Below are positions 25,960 through 34,711 of a DNA stretch of 64,000 nucleotides, in pieces; positions within the stretch are counted from its first letter, which is position 1, and each line of letters opens with the position of its first letter. The notes below the pieces were generated by a model that made no database searches, was not told the DNA's origin, and saw only the letters and a program-made list of their open reading frames with translations. The position numbers and the translations under genes are program-made. Location: the NCBI RefSeq assembly GCF_900112405.1, contig NZ_FOLI01000006.1, positions 1 to 64,000 on the forward strand, in the 5' to 3' direction. The DNA is from Fructobacillus durionis. Lineage in GTDB: Bacteria > Bacillota > Bacilli > Lactobacillales > Lactobacillaceae.

Positions 25960-27585
25960 ATGACAACACCAATCGAGATCTTGAACAACCCCTTCTTGAA
26001 CAAGGGGACAGGTTTCACAATGGAAGAACGTAAGGAACTCGGCGTAGCCGGTCTCTTGCCTCCACGTGTGCAAACTTTGGAAGAACAAGAAGCAGCAACA
26101 TACGCACAATACCAGTCAAAGCCATCTGACTTAGAAAAGCGTTTGTTCTTGATGGAAATCTTCAACACAAACCACACATTGTTCTACTACATGTTCTCAC
26201 AACACGTGGTTGAATTCATGCCAATCGTTTACGATCCAGTTATCGCTGACACGATCGAAAACTACTCAGATTTGTTTGTTGACCCACAAAACGCTGTTTA
26301 CTTGTCAATCGACAACCCAGAAGGCATGGAAGAAGCCTTGAAGAACGCCGCAAACGGACGTGACATCAAGTTGATTGTTGTTACTGATGCTGAAGGTATC
26401 TTGGGTATTGGTGACTGGGGTGTTAACGGTGTTGATATCGCCGTTGGTAAGTTGATGGTTTATACTGCAGCCGCAGGTGTTAACCCAGCCGACGTTTTGC
26501 CTGTTGTCTTGGACAACGGAACAAACAACAAGGAATTGTTGGAAAACCCTAACTACTTGGGTAACCGTCACGAACGTGTTCGTGGTGAAAAGTACGACAA
26601 GTTTGTTGATGACTTCGTACAAGCTGCTGAAAAGACTTTCCCTAACCTTTACTTGCACTGGGAAGACTTTGCCCGTCAAAACGGTGCTAAGATCTTGAAC
26701 AAGTACAAGAACGACATCACAACATTCAACGATGACATCCAAGGAACTGGAATCATCACGTTGGCCGCTGCATTGGGTGCCATGAACATCACTGGTGAAA
26801 AGTTGTCAGACCAGACATACTTGTCATTCGGTGCTGGTTCAGCCGGATGTGGAATCGCCGCACGTATCTTCGACGAAATGTTGCAAGAAGGTTTGTCAGA
26901 AGACGAAGCTAAGTCACACATCTACTTGTTTGACAAGCAAGGTGTCCTCTTTGACGACATGGACGACTTGACTCCAGAACAAAAGCCATTTGCTCGCAAG
27001 CGTTCAGAATTCGAAAACGCCGACCAATTGACTGATTTGTTGACTGCAGTTCAAACTATCAAGCCATCAATCATGGTTGGTACTTCAACTGTTCCTGGTG
27101 CCTTCACTAAGGAAATCGTTCAAGAAATGGCTTCTCACGTAGAACGCCCAATCATCTTCCCATTGTCTAACCCAACTAAGTTGGTTGAAGCAACGGCTAA
27201 GGATTTGCTTGAATGGACTGATGGTAAGGCATTGGTTGCCAACGGTATCCCTGTTGACCCAATCGAATACAAGGGTGTAACTTACAACATCGGACAAGCT
27301 AACAACGCTTTGGTTTACCCAGGTCTTGGACTTGGAACTATCGCTTCAACTGCTACAGTATTGAACGATGAAATGATCTCAGCCGCTGCTCACTCATTGG
27401 GTGGTTTGGTTGATGCATCACAACCAGGTGCCGCTGTTTTGCCTCCTGTTTCACAATTGACAAAGTTCTCTGAAGACGTTGCCATCGCGGTTGCTCAATC
27501 AGCCGTTGACCAAGGCATCACTAAGGAAAAGATTTCTGACGTTAAGGAAGCGATCGAAGCCTTGAAGTGGGAACCAAAGTACTAA
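25960..27585 (+). CDS. mleA: Malolactic enzyme
   Basis: A 541-residue NAD- and Mn-dependent enzyme that converts L-malate to L-lactate and CO2 in the cytoplasm, related to malic enzyme. The length equals that of characterised malolactic enzymes. Conserved stretches include [15 protein letters not shown] (about residue 145) and the dinucleotide-binding motif [11 protein letters not shown] near 290. Malic enzyme itself is the alternative, but the LysR context and length favour malolactic. AAAAAGGAG lies 11 nt before ATG 25960; the upstream in-frame ATG at 25903 is not supported. Strong codon bias suggests high expression. No malate permease is adjacent. Confidence 0.9.
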   Translation: MTTPIEILNNPFLNKGTGFTMEERKELGVAGLLPPRVQTLEEQEAATYAQYQSKPSDLEKRLFLMEIFNTNHTLFYYMFSQHVVEFMPIVYDPVIADTIENYSDLFVDPQNAVYLSIDNPEGMEEALKNAANGRDIKLIVVTDAEGILGIGDWGVNGVDIAVGKLMVYTAAAGVNPADVLPVVLDNGTNNKELLENPNYLGNRHERVRGEKYDKFVDDFVQAAEKTFPNLYLHWEDFARQNGAKILNKYKNDITTFNDDIQGTGIITLAAALGAMNITGEKLSDQTYLSFGAGSAGCGIAARIFDEMLQEGLSEDEAKSHIYLFDKQGVLFDDMDDLTPEQKPFARKRSEFENADQLTDLLTAVQTIKPSIMVGTSTVPGAFTKEIVQEMASHVERPIIFPLSNPTKLVEATAKDLLEWTDGKALVANGIPVDPIEYKGVTYNIGQANNALVYPGLGLGTIASTATVLNDEMISAAAHSLGGLVDASQPGAAVLPPVSQLTKFSEDVAIAVAQSAVDQGITKEKISDVKEAIEALKWEPKY

Positions 27586-27609
27586 GAGTAACTCTTAAAC
27601 TTTAAAGAA

Positions 27610-27638
27610 AAGAATCGCCGTTTGGCGGTTCTTTTTTT
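27610..27638 (+). terminator. Terminator of mleA
   Basis: AAGAATCGCC-GTTT-GGCGGTTCTT hairpin with seven T. Confidence 0.85.
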
Positions 27639-27643
27639 GTACA

Positions 27644-27675
27644 TAAAAAGCCAGAAGAAGTCCCTCCTGGCTTTC
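27644..27675 (-). terminator. Terminator of the membrane-anchored protein gene
   Basis: On the minus strand AAGCCAG / CTGGCTT stem with a 12-nt loop, followed by T-rich sequence. Confidence 0.65.
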
Positions 27676-27689
27676 TTGTATTGATATGG

Positions 27690-28286
27690 TTAATTATTTT
27701 GGTGGGCAATGGCATCTAAGTTGTCCTTACCGATGTAGTCGTTGTAGTCCTGACCGTTATAGATAAAGCTGAGATCCTTATCCGTTGGCTGGGTCGTGTA
27801 AATGGCGAATGAGCCCATTCGCTGGTAGGAAGCGACAACCGGAATCTTCTTGCCATCAACGGTTAGGCTGCTGTGCCAGTAGGCTATACCGTCCGTAAAC
27901 ATTTTGTTTGGCTTAATCGTTCCTTCGGTCATTGGAATGTTGGCTTCTTCATGACCACAATACGCGCGGAACTGTTCGACTTTACTAGTTGTATACTGGG
28001 AAAGGTCAATCGGAATTTTTTTATTTTGCGTATCCGAGAGACGCTGGAAGCCGTAATCGCTGCCCAGGTTACTTGATGAAGACGTGCTATTTTCTGACGA
28101 CTGGCTAGCTGAAGAACTCGATTTATCAGATGTTTTCTTACCTGATATTTTTTCTACGGTCACAGAACTCTTTTCTGATTTATCACTTTGGTTAGGTTGA
28201 CTGAAGTAGACAAAGGCGGTTGCTCCAGCCACCAAAAGGATGACAATCAGACCGATTGGGAAGCGGTATTTCTTAATAAAATGCAT
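27690..28286 (-). CDS. Membrane-anchored extracellular protein, unknown
   Basis: A 198-residue protein I do not recognise. One helix (about residues 8-26, after HFIKKYRF) is followed by a Ser/Lys-rich linker to about residue 75 and a compact C-terminal domain with a single Cys. The domain is probably outside the cell. ATG 28286 has AGAGAGAAG upstream; the longer form from 28325 is less likely. It has its own terminator and no functional neighbour. Confidence 0.6.
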   Translation of the reverse strand: MHFIKKYRFPIGLIVILLVAGATAFVYFSQPNQSDKSEKSSVTVEKISGKKTSDKSSSSASQSSENSTSSSSNLGSDYGFQRLSDTQNKKIPIDLSQYTTSKVEQFRAYCGHEEANIPMTEGTIKPNKMFTDGIAYWHSSLTVDGKKIPVVASYQRMGSFAIYTTQPTDKDLSFIYNGQDYNDYIGKDNLDAIAHQNN

Positions 28287-28369
28287 TGGGATTCTTCTCT
28301 CTATGATGTGCTCTCTAAACATCAATCATTCTATCATCTATTCTGTTTTATTGTTAAAAAACCTCAAAT

Positions 28370-28410
28370 AAAAAACGTCCCTGGAGAACCATCTTCAAGG
28401 ACGCTTTTTT
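28370..28410 (-). terminator. Terminator of the exporter gene
   Basis: On the minus strand CGTCC and GGACG arms close a second 6-bp stem (TTGAAGA/TTCTCCA type), followed by six T. Confidence 0.7.
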
Positions 28411-28421
28411 AGTTAAATATT

Positions 28422-29783
28422 TTAGTCGACTTTACGCCAGTCCTTATCAAAGAGGAAGCGGGCGACGTATAGTCCAAATGGTAGAAAGACCATAATCAGT
28501 GCGGCACGGACCAGCCAAGTGGCACCGGTACCAATGTTGTTTAGACCCAGGTTATAAACTCCGCGGTAGATGTAGAGACCAGGCACCATGATTACGATGG
28601 CGGGAACGGTCAGTGAAATACGGGGAAAGTCCGTCCGGTGATTAATGAGGGATGCGGCAACACCGGCAATTAGAGCACCGATGAAGGCTGCTGCTGCGGG
28701 TGGTAACTGTGAGAGATCCACCAGTTCCAGACGGGTTGTGTTGGCCACAGCTCCAATCAAACCGGCAGTGATGGCCATCTTTGGTTTGGAGTTAAACATC
28801 ATCGAGAAGCCGAAGACCCCAGCAAAGGAGGCCATTAGGCGGCAGGCGATGAGTGGGTAGAGCGACAGCCCCTGGGGCAGGAAGTTTTGGGGATGCAGTT
28901 GGAAGAGCAAGGCCAGTAGCCAACCAATCAAGGTAGCCGAGAAAATAATCATCAAGGCAAAGGCCAGACGTTCTAATCCCGAGCGCATGTCGTTCTTCGA
29001 CAAATCCAAGATTGATGTGATGAAGGGGAAACCTGGAATGACAAAGAGCATGGAACCGATGTAACCGGCTTCGTGCGCGGATGAAAGATGAACGAAGAGT
29101 CCTAGGATAAAGAGGGTTGCAACATAGGTTAAACAGGCTGCTGCAACGCCGAGGCAGGTAGTGGCCACCGCGTTCCAGTGGCGACCACCGAGCTTTTTAC
29201 GGGTGAAGTTCCCGGCAAAGGCGCCTGTAAAGCAACCGAACATTTCAACTGGTCCCCCGCCAAGCAAAAAGATAAAGCCTGCGCAGGCGATGGCAGCGGC
29301 TAGACCAGCCATGAAGGCTGAGTAGTTACCAGGCTGCTTTTGAATTTTGCTGAGCGCTTTGTGTGCCACTTGTGGTTGCTGATCCGCATACTCGGTTGCA
29401 AAGTTCGCCACGAAGTTTTCGATGAGTGTCATCTTGTGGGTGTTCACACCGGTTGCGGCTAATGACAGTGATTCGGTATAGGACTCCGAACCATCAAAGC
29501 AGGAGAAGGTGATAGCGGTAAAGCCGATGTCGGCTGATAGAGTCAGTTGCAAGGCCCGGGCGACCGTGTTCATTGCCGAACGGACACGCCAGGCTCCCGT
29601 ACCACAGGAGAGTAAGAGAATGCCGACGCGGCCGACAATCGAGGCGCGAACGGGTAAGGAGGCCTGACGGGCGGGGACTTTTTCCTCACCGATTAACTTC
29701 TCCCAACGCACAGCCATGTGCTGGCGTAGGTGCTCGGGATGGACAGTGTCGTTTAGGGCGGATTGAGTTGTTGACGAGGTCAT
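28422..29783 (-). CDS. ThrE-type threonine/serine exporter
   Basis: A 453-residue protein with a soluble N-terminal part of about 150 residues (GTGAWRVRSAMNT region) and about ten hydrophobic segments. It combines the two halves that are separate in other bacteria (PF06738 and PF12821 types). The family exports threonine and serine or, in YjjPB, succinate. GGAG lies 8 nt before the start. It is divergent from the BspA-like surface protein. Confidence 0.75.
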   Translation of the reverse strand: MTSSTTQSALNDTVHPEHLRQHMAVRWEKLIGEEKVPARQASLPVRASIVGRVGILLLSCGTGAWRVRSAMNTVARALQLTLSADIGFTAITFSCFDGSESYTESLSLAATGVNTHKMTLIENFVANFATEYADQQPQVAHKALSKIQKQPGNYSAFMAGLAAAIACAGFIFLLGGGPVEMFGCFTGAFAGNFTRKKLGGRHWNAVATTCLGVAAACLTYVATLFILGLFVHLSSAHEAGYIGSMLFVIPGFPFITSILDLSKNDMRSGLERLAFALMIIFSATLIGWLLALLFQLHPQNFLPQGLSLYPLIACRLMASFAGVFGFSMMFNSKPKMAITAGLIGAVANTTRLELVDLSQLPPAAAAFIGALIAGVAASLINHRTDFPRISLTVPAIVIMVPGLYIYRGVYNLGLNNIGTGATWLVRAALIMVFLPFGLYVARFLFDKDWRKVD

Positions 29784-30094
29784 GGTTCAAGCTCCATTAA
29801 AGAAAGATTCTAGATTAGCTAGATATAGCTTTATGATAGGCTTTTGCCCTTTATTTTTCAAGACGAGAGTAAAAAGAAATTTCCTATTAAAAATGGACAA
29901 AAAGTTTTCGATATCCCCTATACAATTCCACATATTGGTGGTAAAACAGATAAGTAATATTACAAATGTAAAAGTATCGTCACATTGTGTAACAATTCAC
30001 TCAATGGATAACTCAGAATTTAACCTGAGAAGACATTCATCACTCATCAAACATTTCGGAGGGGCTTATCTCAAACGAACTTAAGCAAGGAACC
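29784..30094. other. Divergent promoter region, exporter / surface protein
   Basis: 311 bp without a supported gene. It holds the small inverted repeats TCTAG-N5-CTAGA (29809-29823), TTACA-AA-TGTAA (29960-29971) and ATTGT-GTA-ACAAT (29984-29996). An open frame of 100 codons from 29782 lacks a ribosome binding site and typical codon use. Confidence 0.4.
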
Positions 30095-31684
30095 ATGAAG
30101 TATAACGTGTATGACAATCATCAATTAACAGTGCTGCCTCGAACGAAGAAAAGTTGGTTAATTCTACCAGTCGTTTCGCTCGTCTTGTTGGGCGGTCTCG
30201 GGACGGCTGCATCGCAGAACCATTCGACAGCCTTTGCCGCAGACACGACTAGCCAAGCAGCTGTAGTAAGTCCTAGCACCGGTAATTTAGGAAGCGCCTC
30301 CTACAGTTGGGATGACACGAGTAAGACGCTAACGATTAATGCGGGTGGCACTATGAGCAAGGTCGAAGACCTCAGCTTTGCCCAGGATATTCAAACGATT
30401 CGCTTTACCGGTGCGGTGAAAGCACCGGAGAACTCGGATCACTTACTGGCTGAATTGCACCAGTTGACTAGCATTGATGGTTTATCCTACTTGGATACGT
30501 CCGACGTAACGTCAATGTACTACATGTTCCGTGGGGATGCTCAGTTGACTGCTTTGGATGTCAGTCACTTTGATACCTCGAAGGTCACCGATATGTCGGC
30601 CATGTTCTCCGGCTTATCTGCCTTACAGAGTCTGGATGTTAGCAACTTTAACACCAGCCAGGTGACGAACATGCGCTACCTCTTCTCCAACGATTCTGCT
30701 TTGCATTCATTGGATTTGAGCCACTTTAACACGGCAAACGTAACGTCGATGTACGCTATGTTCTCCATGGCTTCTGGTTTGCATTACTTGGACATTTCGA
30801 GTTTTGATACCAGTAAAGTCCTGAAGGACAGCATGGATTACATGTTTAATGGCATTGGGGATGGTAGCCAGCTCTTCATTAACATGCCAAACGCCCACTT
30901 CTCCTGGTGGTCACTGTTAGGCGACACCTGGAAGGGTGACCGGTACGACCACCTCTATACGCCAATCGATAATCCAACCGACCGGAATGAAACTGGTGAT
31001 GATTTGAGTAGTAAGGACTTCCGTACCTTGTACGACACGGGTTCCCACCCTGGTGGTTGGTACGTCTGGGGTCGTCATTTGACGAAAACGGAGACCAAAG
31101 TCGTGAAGCGAACGATTAATTACCAGGACCAATCCGGTAAGACCATCGCTTCAGCCACGGTCCAGGAGTTGACCTACCAACGTACCATTACCAAGGACTT
31201 GCTAAAGGATACGAGTAAGACGAGCGCTTGGACAGTAAAGACTGGTCAGGCGAGTCAATTTGCTGAAGTAGTCCTGCCAGAAACCATTGATACCAAGTAC
31301 ATTAATCCGAAGGTGGACGGCCAAGCAGTTACCAAGATTGCCAGTGAGACGCCTAACCTAACGGAGGCGGATACGGAAGATGAACTGGATAAGACAGTCA
31401 ACGTCAATTATTCAGTTAACCCAGCGGCACCAGCATCAAACAATAACCGTCACCACCGGAATGGCTTGAACTTGCCATCGACCGGTGGGGAGGATGACAA
31501 CGACCAGGATGATCAAGACGATAACGGTCAATCATCCCAGTCAACACAGAACAGTCGCCGCAAGCACCGGGCCCAGTTGCCAAGTACGGGAAAGCAGATT
31601 GAGCAGAAGTTCGGTGTCTTCCTACCACTTACGCTCGGCCTTTCTGCAACACTGACCTACTTCTTTACAAAGGGTCGTAAGTAA
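30095..31684 (+). CDS. BspA-like leucine-rich surface protein, LPSTG anchored
   Basis: A 529-residue secreted protein. A signal peptide with a long charged lead covers about residues 1-50 (cleavage near AFAAD). Four or more DUF285/BspA repeats of 24 residues follow (LDVSHFDTSKVTDMSAMF type, about 150-260). One MucBP-like module begins KRTINYQDQSG. The C-terminus carries two LPSTG motifs: the first before an Asp-rich spacer, the second followed by a membrane helix and KGRK. The second is the working sorting signal. It is probably an adhesin. AAGGAA precedes ATG 30095. Confidence 0.8.
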   Translation: MKYNVYDNHQLTVLPRTKKSWLILPVVSLVLLGGLGTAASQNHSTAFAADTTSQAAVVSPSTGNLGSASYSWDDTSKTLTINAGGTMSKVEDLSFAQDIQTIRFTGAVKAPENSDHLLAELHQLTSIDGLSYLDTSDVTSMYYMFRGDAQLTALDVSHFDTSKVTDMSAMFSGLSALQSLDVSNFNTSQVTNMRYLFSNDSALHSLDLSHFNTANVTSMYAMFSMASGLHYLDISSFDTSKVLKDSMDYMFNGIGDGSQLFINMPNAHFSWWSLLGDTWKGDRYDHLYTPIDNPTDRNETGDDLSSKDFRTLYDTGSHPGGWYVWGRHLTKTETKVVKRTINYQDQSGKTIASATVQELTYQRTITKDLLKDTSKTSAWTVKTGQASQFAEVVLPETIDTKYINPKVDGQAVTKIASETPNLTEADTEDELDKTVNVNYSVNPAAPASNNNRHHRNGLNLPSTGGEDDNDQDDQDDNGQSSQSTQNSRRKHRAQLPSTGKQIEQKFGVFLPLTLGLSATLTYFFTKGRK

Positions 31685-31717
31685 AAACATTAACTACTGA
31701 CGATTAATAACTTAATG

Positions 31718-31759
31718 AAAAAGTCCCGCCATTTGCTTAACAAATGGCGGGACTTTTTA
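31718..31759. terminator. Bidirectional terminator
   Basis: An 18-bp perfect stem AAAAAGTCCCGCCATTTG with its complement around CTTAA, between convergent genes. Confidence 0.9.
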
Positions 31760-31772
31760 TGACTACAACAGA

Positions 31773-32375
31773 TTAGTTAAATTTTGGTAGGCGCTTTAAC
31801 AAGATGGGGCCAATGGCTGCGACTAGAACACCGTTAATGATGACTTCAAAGATGAAGTTGAAGGCCAAGACGGAGATCAACCAGAAGAATAGGTTCTCCT
31901 TGGGAATGCCGTAGGCATGGGTAGGCATGACCGTTAAGGACAACCAGGTCATCAAGATCACCATGGACGTATTGATGAAGGCCGCGAGACTTCCCATTGA
32001 GAAAAGGAACCAGACGGGTTTGTCTTGATCAACAAAGCAACGTTTGGCAATGTAACCAATCAAGAAGCCGACAAGCAAGCGGGGGATAAAGGCCACCAGT
32101 GGGTTCGAAAATAGCAGCGCACCAAAGGTGCCTGGATGGAGCATGGCTTTTATCCAGGAATAACCGGCCCAGAAAAAGGCAACGATGAAGCCGGGCTTTG
32201 CCCCGAGACTAATACCGGCCAAGGCAGCGGTGGCTGGTAGAATAACCGCCGAAGCACCGATGACAACGGCCCCCAATGGAATGTAGCCTAGGAAGGGTAC
32301 AACGGATTGTAAGATGATAATAGCGACAAACATGGTGGTTGCCACAAAGAGTTGGTTTGTTTGCTTTGATTTCAT
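31773..32375 (-). CDS. ECF transporter S-component
   Basis: A 200-residue protein with about six hydrophobic segments, resembling substrate-capturing S-components of energy-coupling factor vitamin transporters (COG4684-like). The vitamin cannot be named from sequence. The EcfAA'T energising module is not in the window. It is divergent from a tetR gene, and the shared 100-bp space has two copies of the operator AAATGAC-N6-GTCATTT. Confidence 0.65.
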   Translation of the reverse strand: MKSKQTNQLFVATTMFVAIIILQSVVPFLGYIPLGAVVIGASAVILPATAALAGISLGAKPGFIVAFFWAGYSWIKAMLHPGTFGALLFSNPLVAFIPRLLVGFLIGYIAKRCFVDQDKPVWFLFSMGSLAAFINTSMVILMTWLSLTVMPTHAYGIPKENLFFWLISVLAFNFIFEVIINGVLVAAIGPILLKRLPKFN

Positions 32376-32394
32376 GTGATTCTCCTATTCAAAA

Positions 32395-32456
32395 AAATGA
32401 CGCCTTTGTCATTTCAATAAAATTGATTATACTATAAATTGACGAGGATGTCATTT
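32395..32456. promoter_or_regulatory. Paired operators and divergent promoter, S-component / tetR
   Basis: Operator 1 AAATGAC-GCCTTT-GTCATTT (32395-32414) and operator 2 AATTGAC-GAGGAT-GTCATTT (32437-32456), starts 42 bp apart. Between them TATACT (32428-32433) acts for tetR with TTGTCA (32406-32411) as its -35 inside operator 1. The mirror sequence offers a TATAAT/TATAGT -10 to the minus strand. Confidence 0.7.
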
Positions 32457-32473
32457 TATATTTGAGGTTATTC

Positions 32474-33082
32474 ATGACTACAGCAGAACTAAGTAAAACA
32501 AGACAGGCAAAAAAGGAAGCCATTCTGAAGACGGCCACGCAGGTTTTTTCAGAAGAGGGCTTCTTAAACGTCAACATGCAGCGAATCATTAATGCATGTG
32601 GCATTAGTCGTGGCGGAATCTATTTATACTTTCAATCGGTCGACGAACTCTTTATCGAGGTAATTCGTAGTCGTTCCGTTCGTCAGTTTGACCTCATCCG
32701 CCAGGAGCTAAAGGACAAACCAGACTTTGATAAAGTCCTGACAGACTACCTGACCGATCACAAAAAACGCTTACTTGGTTTGTCACAGGGTAAGCCTTCC
32801 TTGCTACGGGCAATGTACGAGTATTCGTTCACCCATAATACGGAGGCTGATCGCCGTCTAAAACAGAAACAAGTGAACGCCACGCGAGCAACTGTGCAGT
32901 CTCTTCTAAACCTAGGGGCTGAGCAGGGAAAGCTCGCTAGTGACCAAGTGCGCCTGCTGGCCGAGGAACTGATGCTCTTGATTGAAGGGATGAACGTCCT
33001 CGCCTTGACCGGTGAGCTGCAGGAAATTCAGATTGACCGGCAGTTCCAGCAGTTTGAACGACAGTTTGATTTAATTAATTAA
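32474..33082 (+). CDS. TetR-family regulator of two S-component genes
   Basis: A 202-residue TetR protein with helix-turn-helix over about residues 32-54 (MQRIINACGISRGGIYLYF). GAGG lies 6 nt before ATG 32474; the upstream in-frame ATG at 32462 overlaps that site. Four matching operators, two on each side (32395-32456 and 33660-33721), point to control of its own gene and of both neighbouring S-components. The ligand is unknown. Confidence 0.8.
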   Translation: MTTAELSKTRQAKKEAILKTATQVFSEEGFLNVNMQRIINACGISRGGIYLYFQSVDELFIEVIRSRSVRQFDLIRQELKDKPDFDKVLTDYLTDHKKRLLGLSQGKPSLLRAMYEYSFTHNTEADRRLKQKQVNATRATVQSLLNLGAEQGKLASDQVRLLAEELMLLIEGMNVLALTGELQEIQIDRQFQQFERQFDLIN

Positions 33083-33085
33083 TAG

Positions 33086-33123
33086 AAAAAGGTGATGAAA
33101 CATTGTTTCGTCACCTTTTTTCT
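33086..33123. terminator. Terminator between tetR and folT-like gene
   Basis: GGTGATGAAAC-ATT-GTTTCGTCACC stem of 11 bp with flanking A- and T-runs. A diverged copy of it sits at 33834-33866. Confidence 0.85.
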
Positions 33124-33141
33124 ATGAATATACTTCATCGT

Positions 33142-33639
33142 TTAGTTCATTTTTCTTTTCATCTGCTGAATGGCGGAGTTCTTTAGTAGGGGGATGCTGA
33201 TGGCGATTTGGATAACAAGGGTGATAGCCGTTCGAATCGCACGGCTCACAAGTAAGCCTTTCAGCGGTACGTGGTAGGAGAAGGAGATAATGGCAGTGTT
33301 GATGAAGAAGGAAATGCCGACGACCACCACGAAGTTAACAAGGATAATCCGGGTGATTGTTGGTTTCTTCAAAAAGCCGTAAGAAAATCCAGCTAGTGCT
33401 GCCGAGAACAGGAAAAAGGGGGAGAAAGTACCGGTTGAAAAAATAGTGAACACGATAATATTGGCTAGAATGCACATGAGCATGTTGGCAATACTACCGT
33501 AGAAGTAGCCCGCAATAACGAGTGGAATAAAGGCCAAACTGATTTTGGCAAAGTCGGGCCCAATCGCAATTCGACTGAGCAAGATGTGAATGGCTAGCAA
33601 TACGGCTAGCCCAGCAATTTTTTTACTTTCTTTGATCAT
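33142..33639 (-). CDS. FolT-like ECF transporter S-component
   Basis: A 165-residue membrane protein with five to six hydrophobic segments, resembling the folate S-component FolT (motif region LSRIAIGPDFAKISLAFIPL near residue 20). It would bind folate at the cell surface and use a shared ECF module coded elsewhere. Upstream lie two operators identical in pattern and spacing to those of the tetR gene next door. Folate specificity is by resemblance only. Confidence 0.65.
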   Translation of the reverse strand: MIKESKKIAGLAVLLAIHILLSRIAIGPDFAKISLAFIPLVIAGYFYGSIANMLMCILANIIVFTIFSTGTFSPFFLFSAALAGFSYGFLKKPTITRIILVNFVVVVGISFFINTAIISFSYHVPLKGLLVSRAIRTAITLVIQIAISIPLLKNSAIQQMKRKMN

Positions 33640-33659
33640 AAATAACCTCTCTTTTTAAA

Positions 33660-33721
33660 AAATGACACTAGTGTCATTACGATAAAGAGAATTATACTAT
33701 AAAATGACGAATGTGTCATTT
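33660..33721. promoter_or_regulatory. Paired operators upstream of the FolT-like gene
   Basis: Operator 3 AAATGAC-ACTAGT-GTCATTA (33660-33679) includes the perfect palindrome AATGACACTAGTGTCATT. Operator 4 AAATGAC-GAATGT-GTCATTT is at 33702-33721. Starts are 42 bp apart, as at 32395/32437, with ATTATACTATAA between. On the minus strand this gives a TATAAT -10 for the FolT-like gene. Confidence 0.7.
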
Positions 33722-33735
33722 ATTATTTGGAGTAA

Positions 33736-33830
33736 TTTATGAATAAGCGGTAGTGAAGTGAACCGAGACAGACAAAAGTGGCGGCTATCTAAAGGTATGA
33801 AACGGTTTACTTTAGATAGTTAATCAACAG
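33736..33830 (+). pseudogene. Remnant of a second tetR gene
   Basis: After the operators comes a ribosome-binding-like TTTGGAG and ATG AAT AAG CGG TAG, a frame that stops at once. The next bases (about 33754-33785) match the start of the intact tetR at 32489-32520 in 22 of 30 positions compared. The tail matches the end of tetR and its terminator. About 500 bp of the middle is missing, replaced by a 10-bp inverted repeat CTATCTAAAG / CTTTAGATAG (33785-33819). Confidence 0.6.
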
Positions 33831-33833
33831 AAA

Positions 33834-33866
33834 AAAGGCAACGAAACCATGTTTCGTCACCTTTTT
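33834..33866. terminator. Diverged copy of the tetR terminator
   Basis: GGCAACGAAAC-CAT-GTTTCGTCACC keeps most of the stem of the terminator at 33086 with two mispairs. It serves the rpiA end on the minus strand. Confidence 0.6.
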
Positions 33867-33880
33867 GATTGCATCATGAA

Positions 33881-34558
33881 TTATAAATCTTTGCGGTAGA
33901 TACTTTCACCAGTGTTTCCGTCCAAAAGAACATCACAGACATCAATGAAGAGCCCGTGTTCGACAACGCCCGTAAGGGACTTCAGTTCGTCCGCCAACTT
34001 TGGCAAATCATCCACACGTGAAATATCGATATCGATGATGTAGTTACCAGAGTCGGTCGTCAGGTAGTTGCCGTCTTCTTGCTGACGGTAAACGGGCTTC
34101 AAGTCCCGCTGTTTCAAGTAGTTGTAAACGTGGTGGACACCGAACTTCACAACTTCAACCGGCAGCTTGAAGGAACCGAGGCGGGGATGCTTCTTGGAAG
34201 AGTCGACCACCCAGATGTTCTTCTGTGAGTTAACGGCCACAATCTTTTCGAAGAGAAGGGCGGCACCGCCACCCTTAATCCCGTTCAGGTAAGGGTCCAC
34301 TTCGTCGGCACCGTCAACGGTAACATCGATGCGATCAACGGCGTCGATGTCGACAACTTTAAGACCGAAGCCAAGGGCTAACTGCTGTGTTTGACCGGAA
34401 GTGGCGACACAGGTGATGTCCATGGACTCTTCATGGGCCTTTTTAGCTAGCAAGTCGATAAAGATGGAAGCGGTTGAGCCAGAACCGAGGCCAACGATGG
34501 CTTGGTTAGGAATCAACTCAACGGCCATTTGAGCAGCTTTTACTTTATGGTCATTCAC
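33881..34558 (-). CDS. rpiA: Ribose-5-phosphate isomerase A
   Basis: A 225-residue enzyme interconverting ribose-5-phosphate and ribulose-5-phosphate. Conserved stretches are GLGSGSTA (about residue 27), DGADEVD (about 82) and IKGGGAALLFEK (about 92), holding the catalytic Asp and Glu. The start is GTG at 34558: GGAGG lies 7 nt upstream and the protein begins at the usual place. A longer frame starting at ATG 34723 has no support. It is divergent from the ribokinase gene. Confidence 0.92.
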   Translation of the reverse strand: MNDHKVKAAQMAVELIPNQAIVGLGSGSTASIFIDLLAKKAHEESMDITCVATSGQTQQLALGFGLKVVDIDAVDRIDVTVDGADEVDPYLNGIKGGGAALLFEKIVAVNSQKNIWVVDSSKKHPRLGSFKLPVEVVKFGVHHVYNYLKQRDLKPVYRQQEDGNYLTTDSGNYIIDIDISRVDDLPKLADELKSLTGVVEHGLFIDVCDVLLDGNTGESIYRKDL

Positions 34559-34711
34559 GGTAAATCCTCCATTAAAACGACGTAATCTATTCTCTATTAT
34601 AGCAGACAAGGGCCTTTTGGCCGGGATGACTTTCCTATTTTTACTGCTAAAGTCGGGCATTTTTAGTAAAATAAGGAGTGAATAAATTTTGTCAGACAGA
34701 AAAGGATGACC

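Noticed and set aside
29961-29970. TACAAATGTA, an exact match to the CopY box TACANNTGTA, before the BspA-like gene.
   Set aside because: With eight fixed bases about one such match is expected by chance in 64 kb, and the genes around it are unrelated to copper.
29782-30084. A 100-codon open frame in the divergent promoter region.
   Set aside because: No ribosome binding site, it overlaps the exporter start, contains promoter-like repeats and resembles nothing known.
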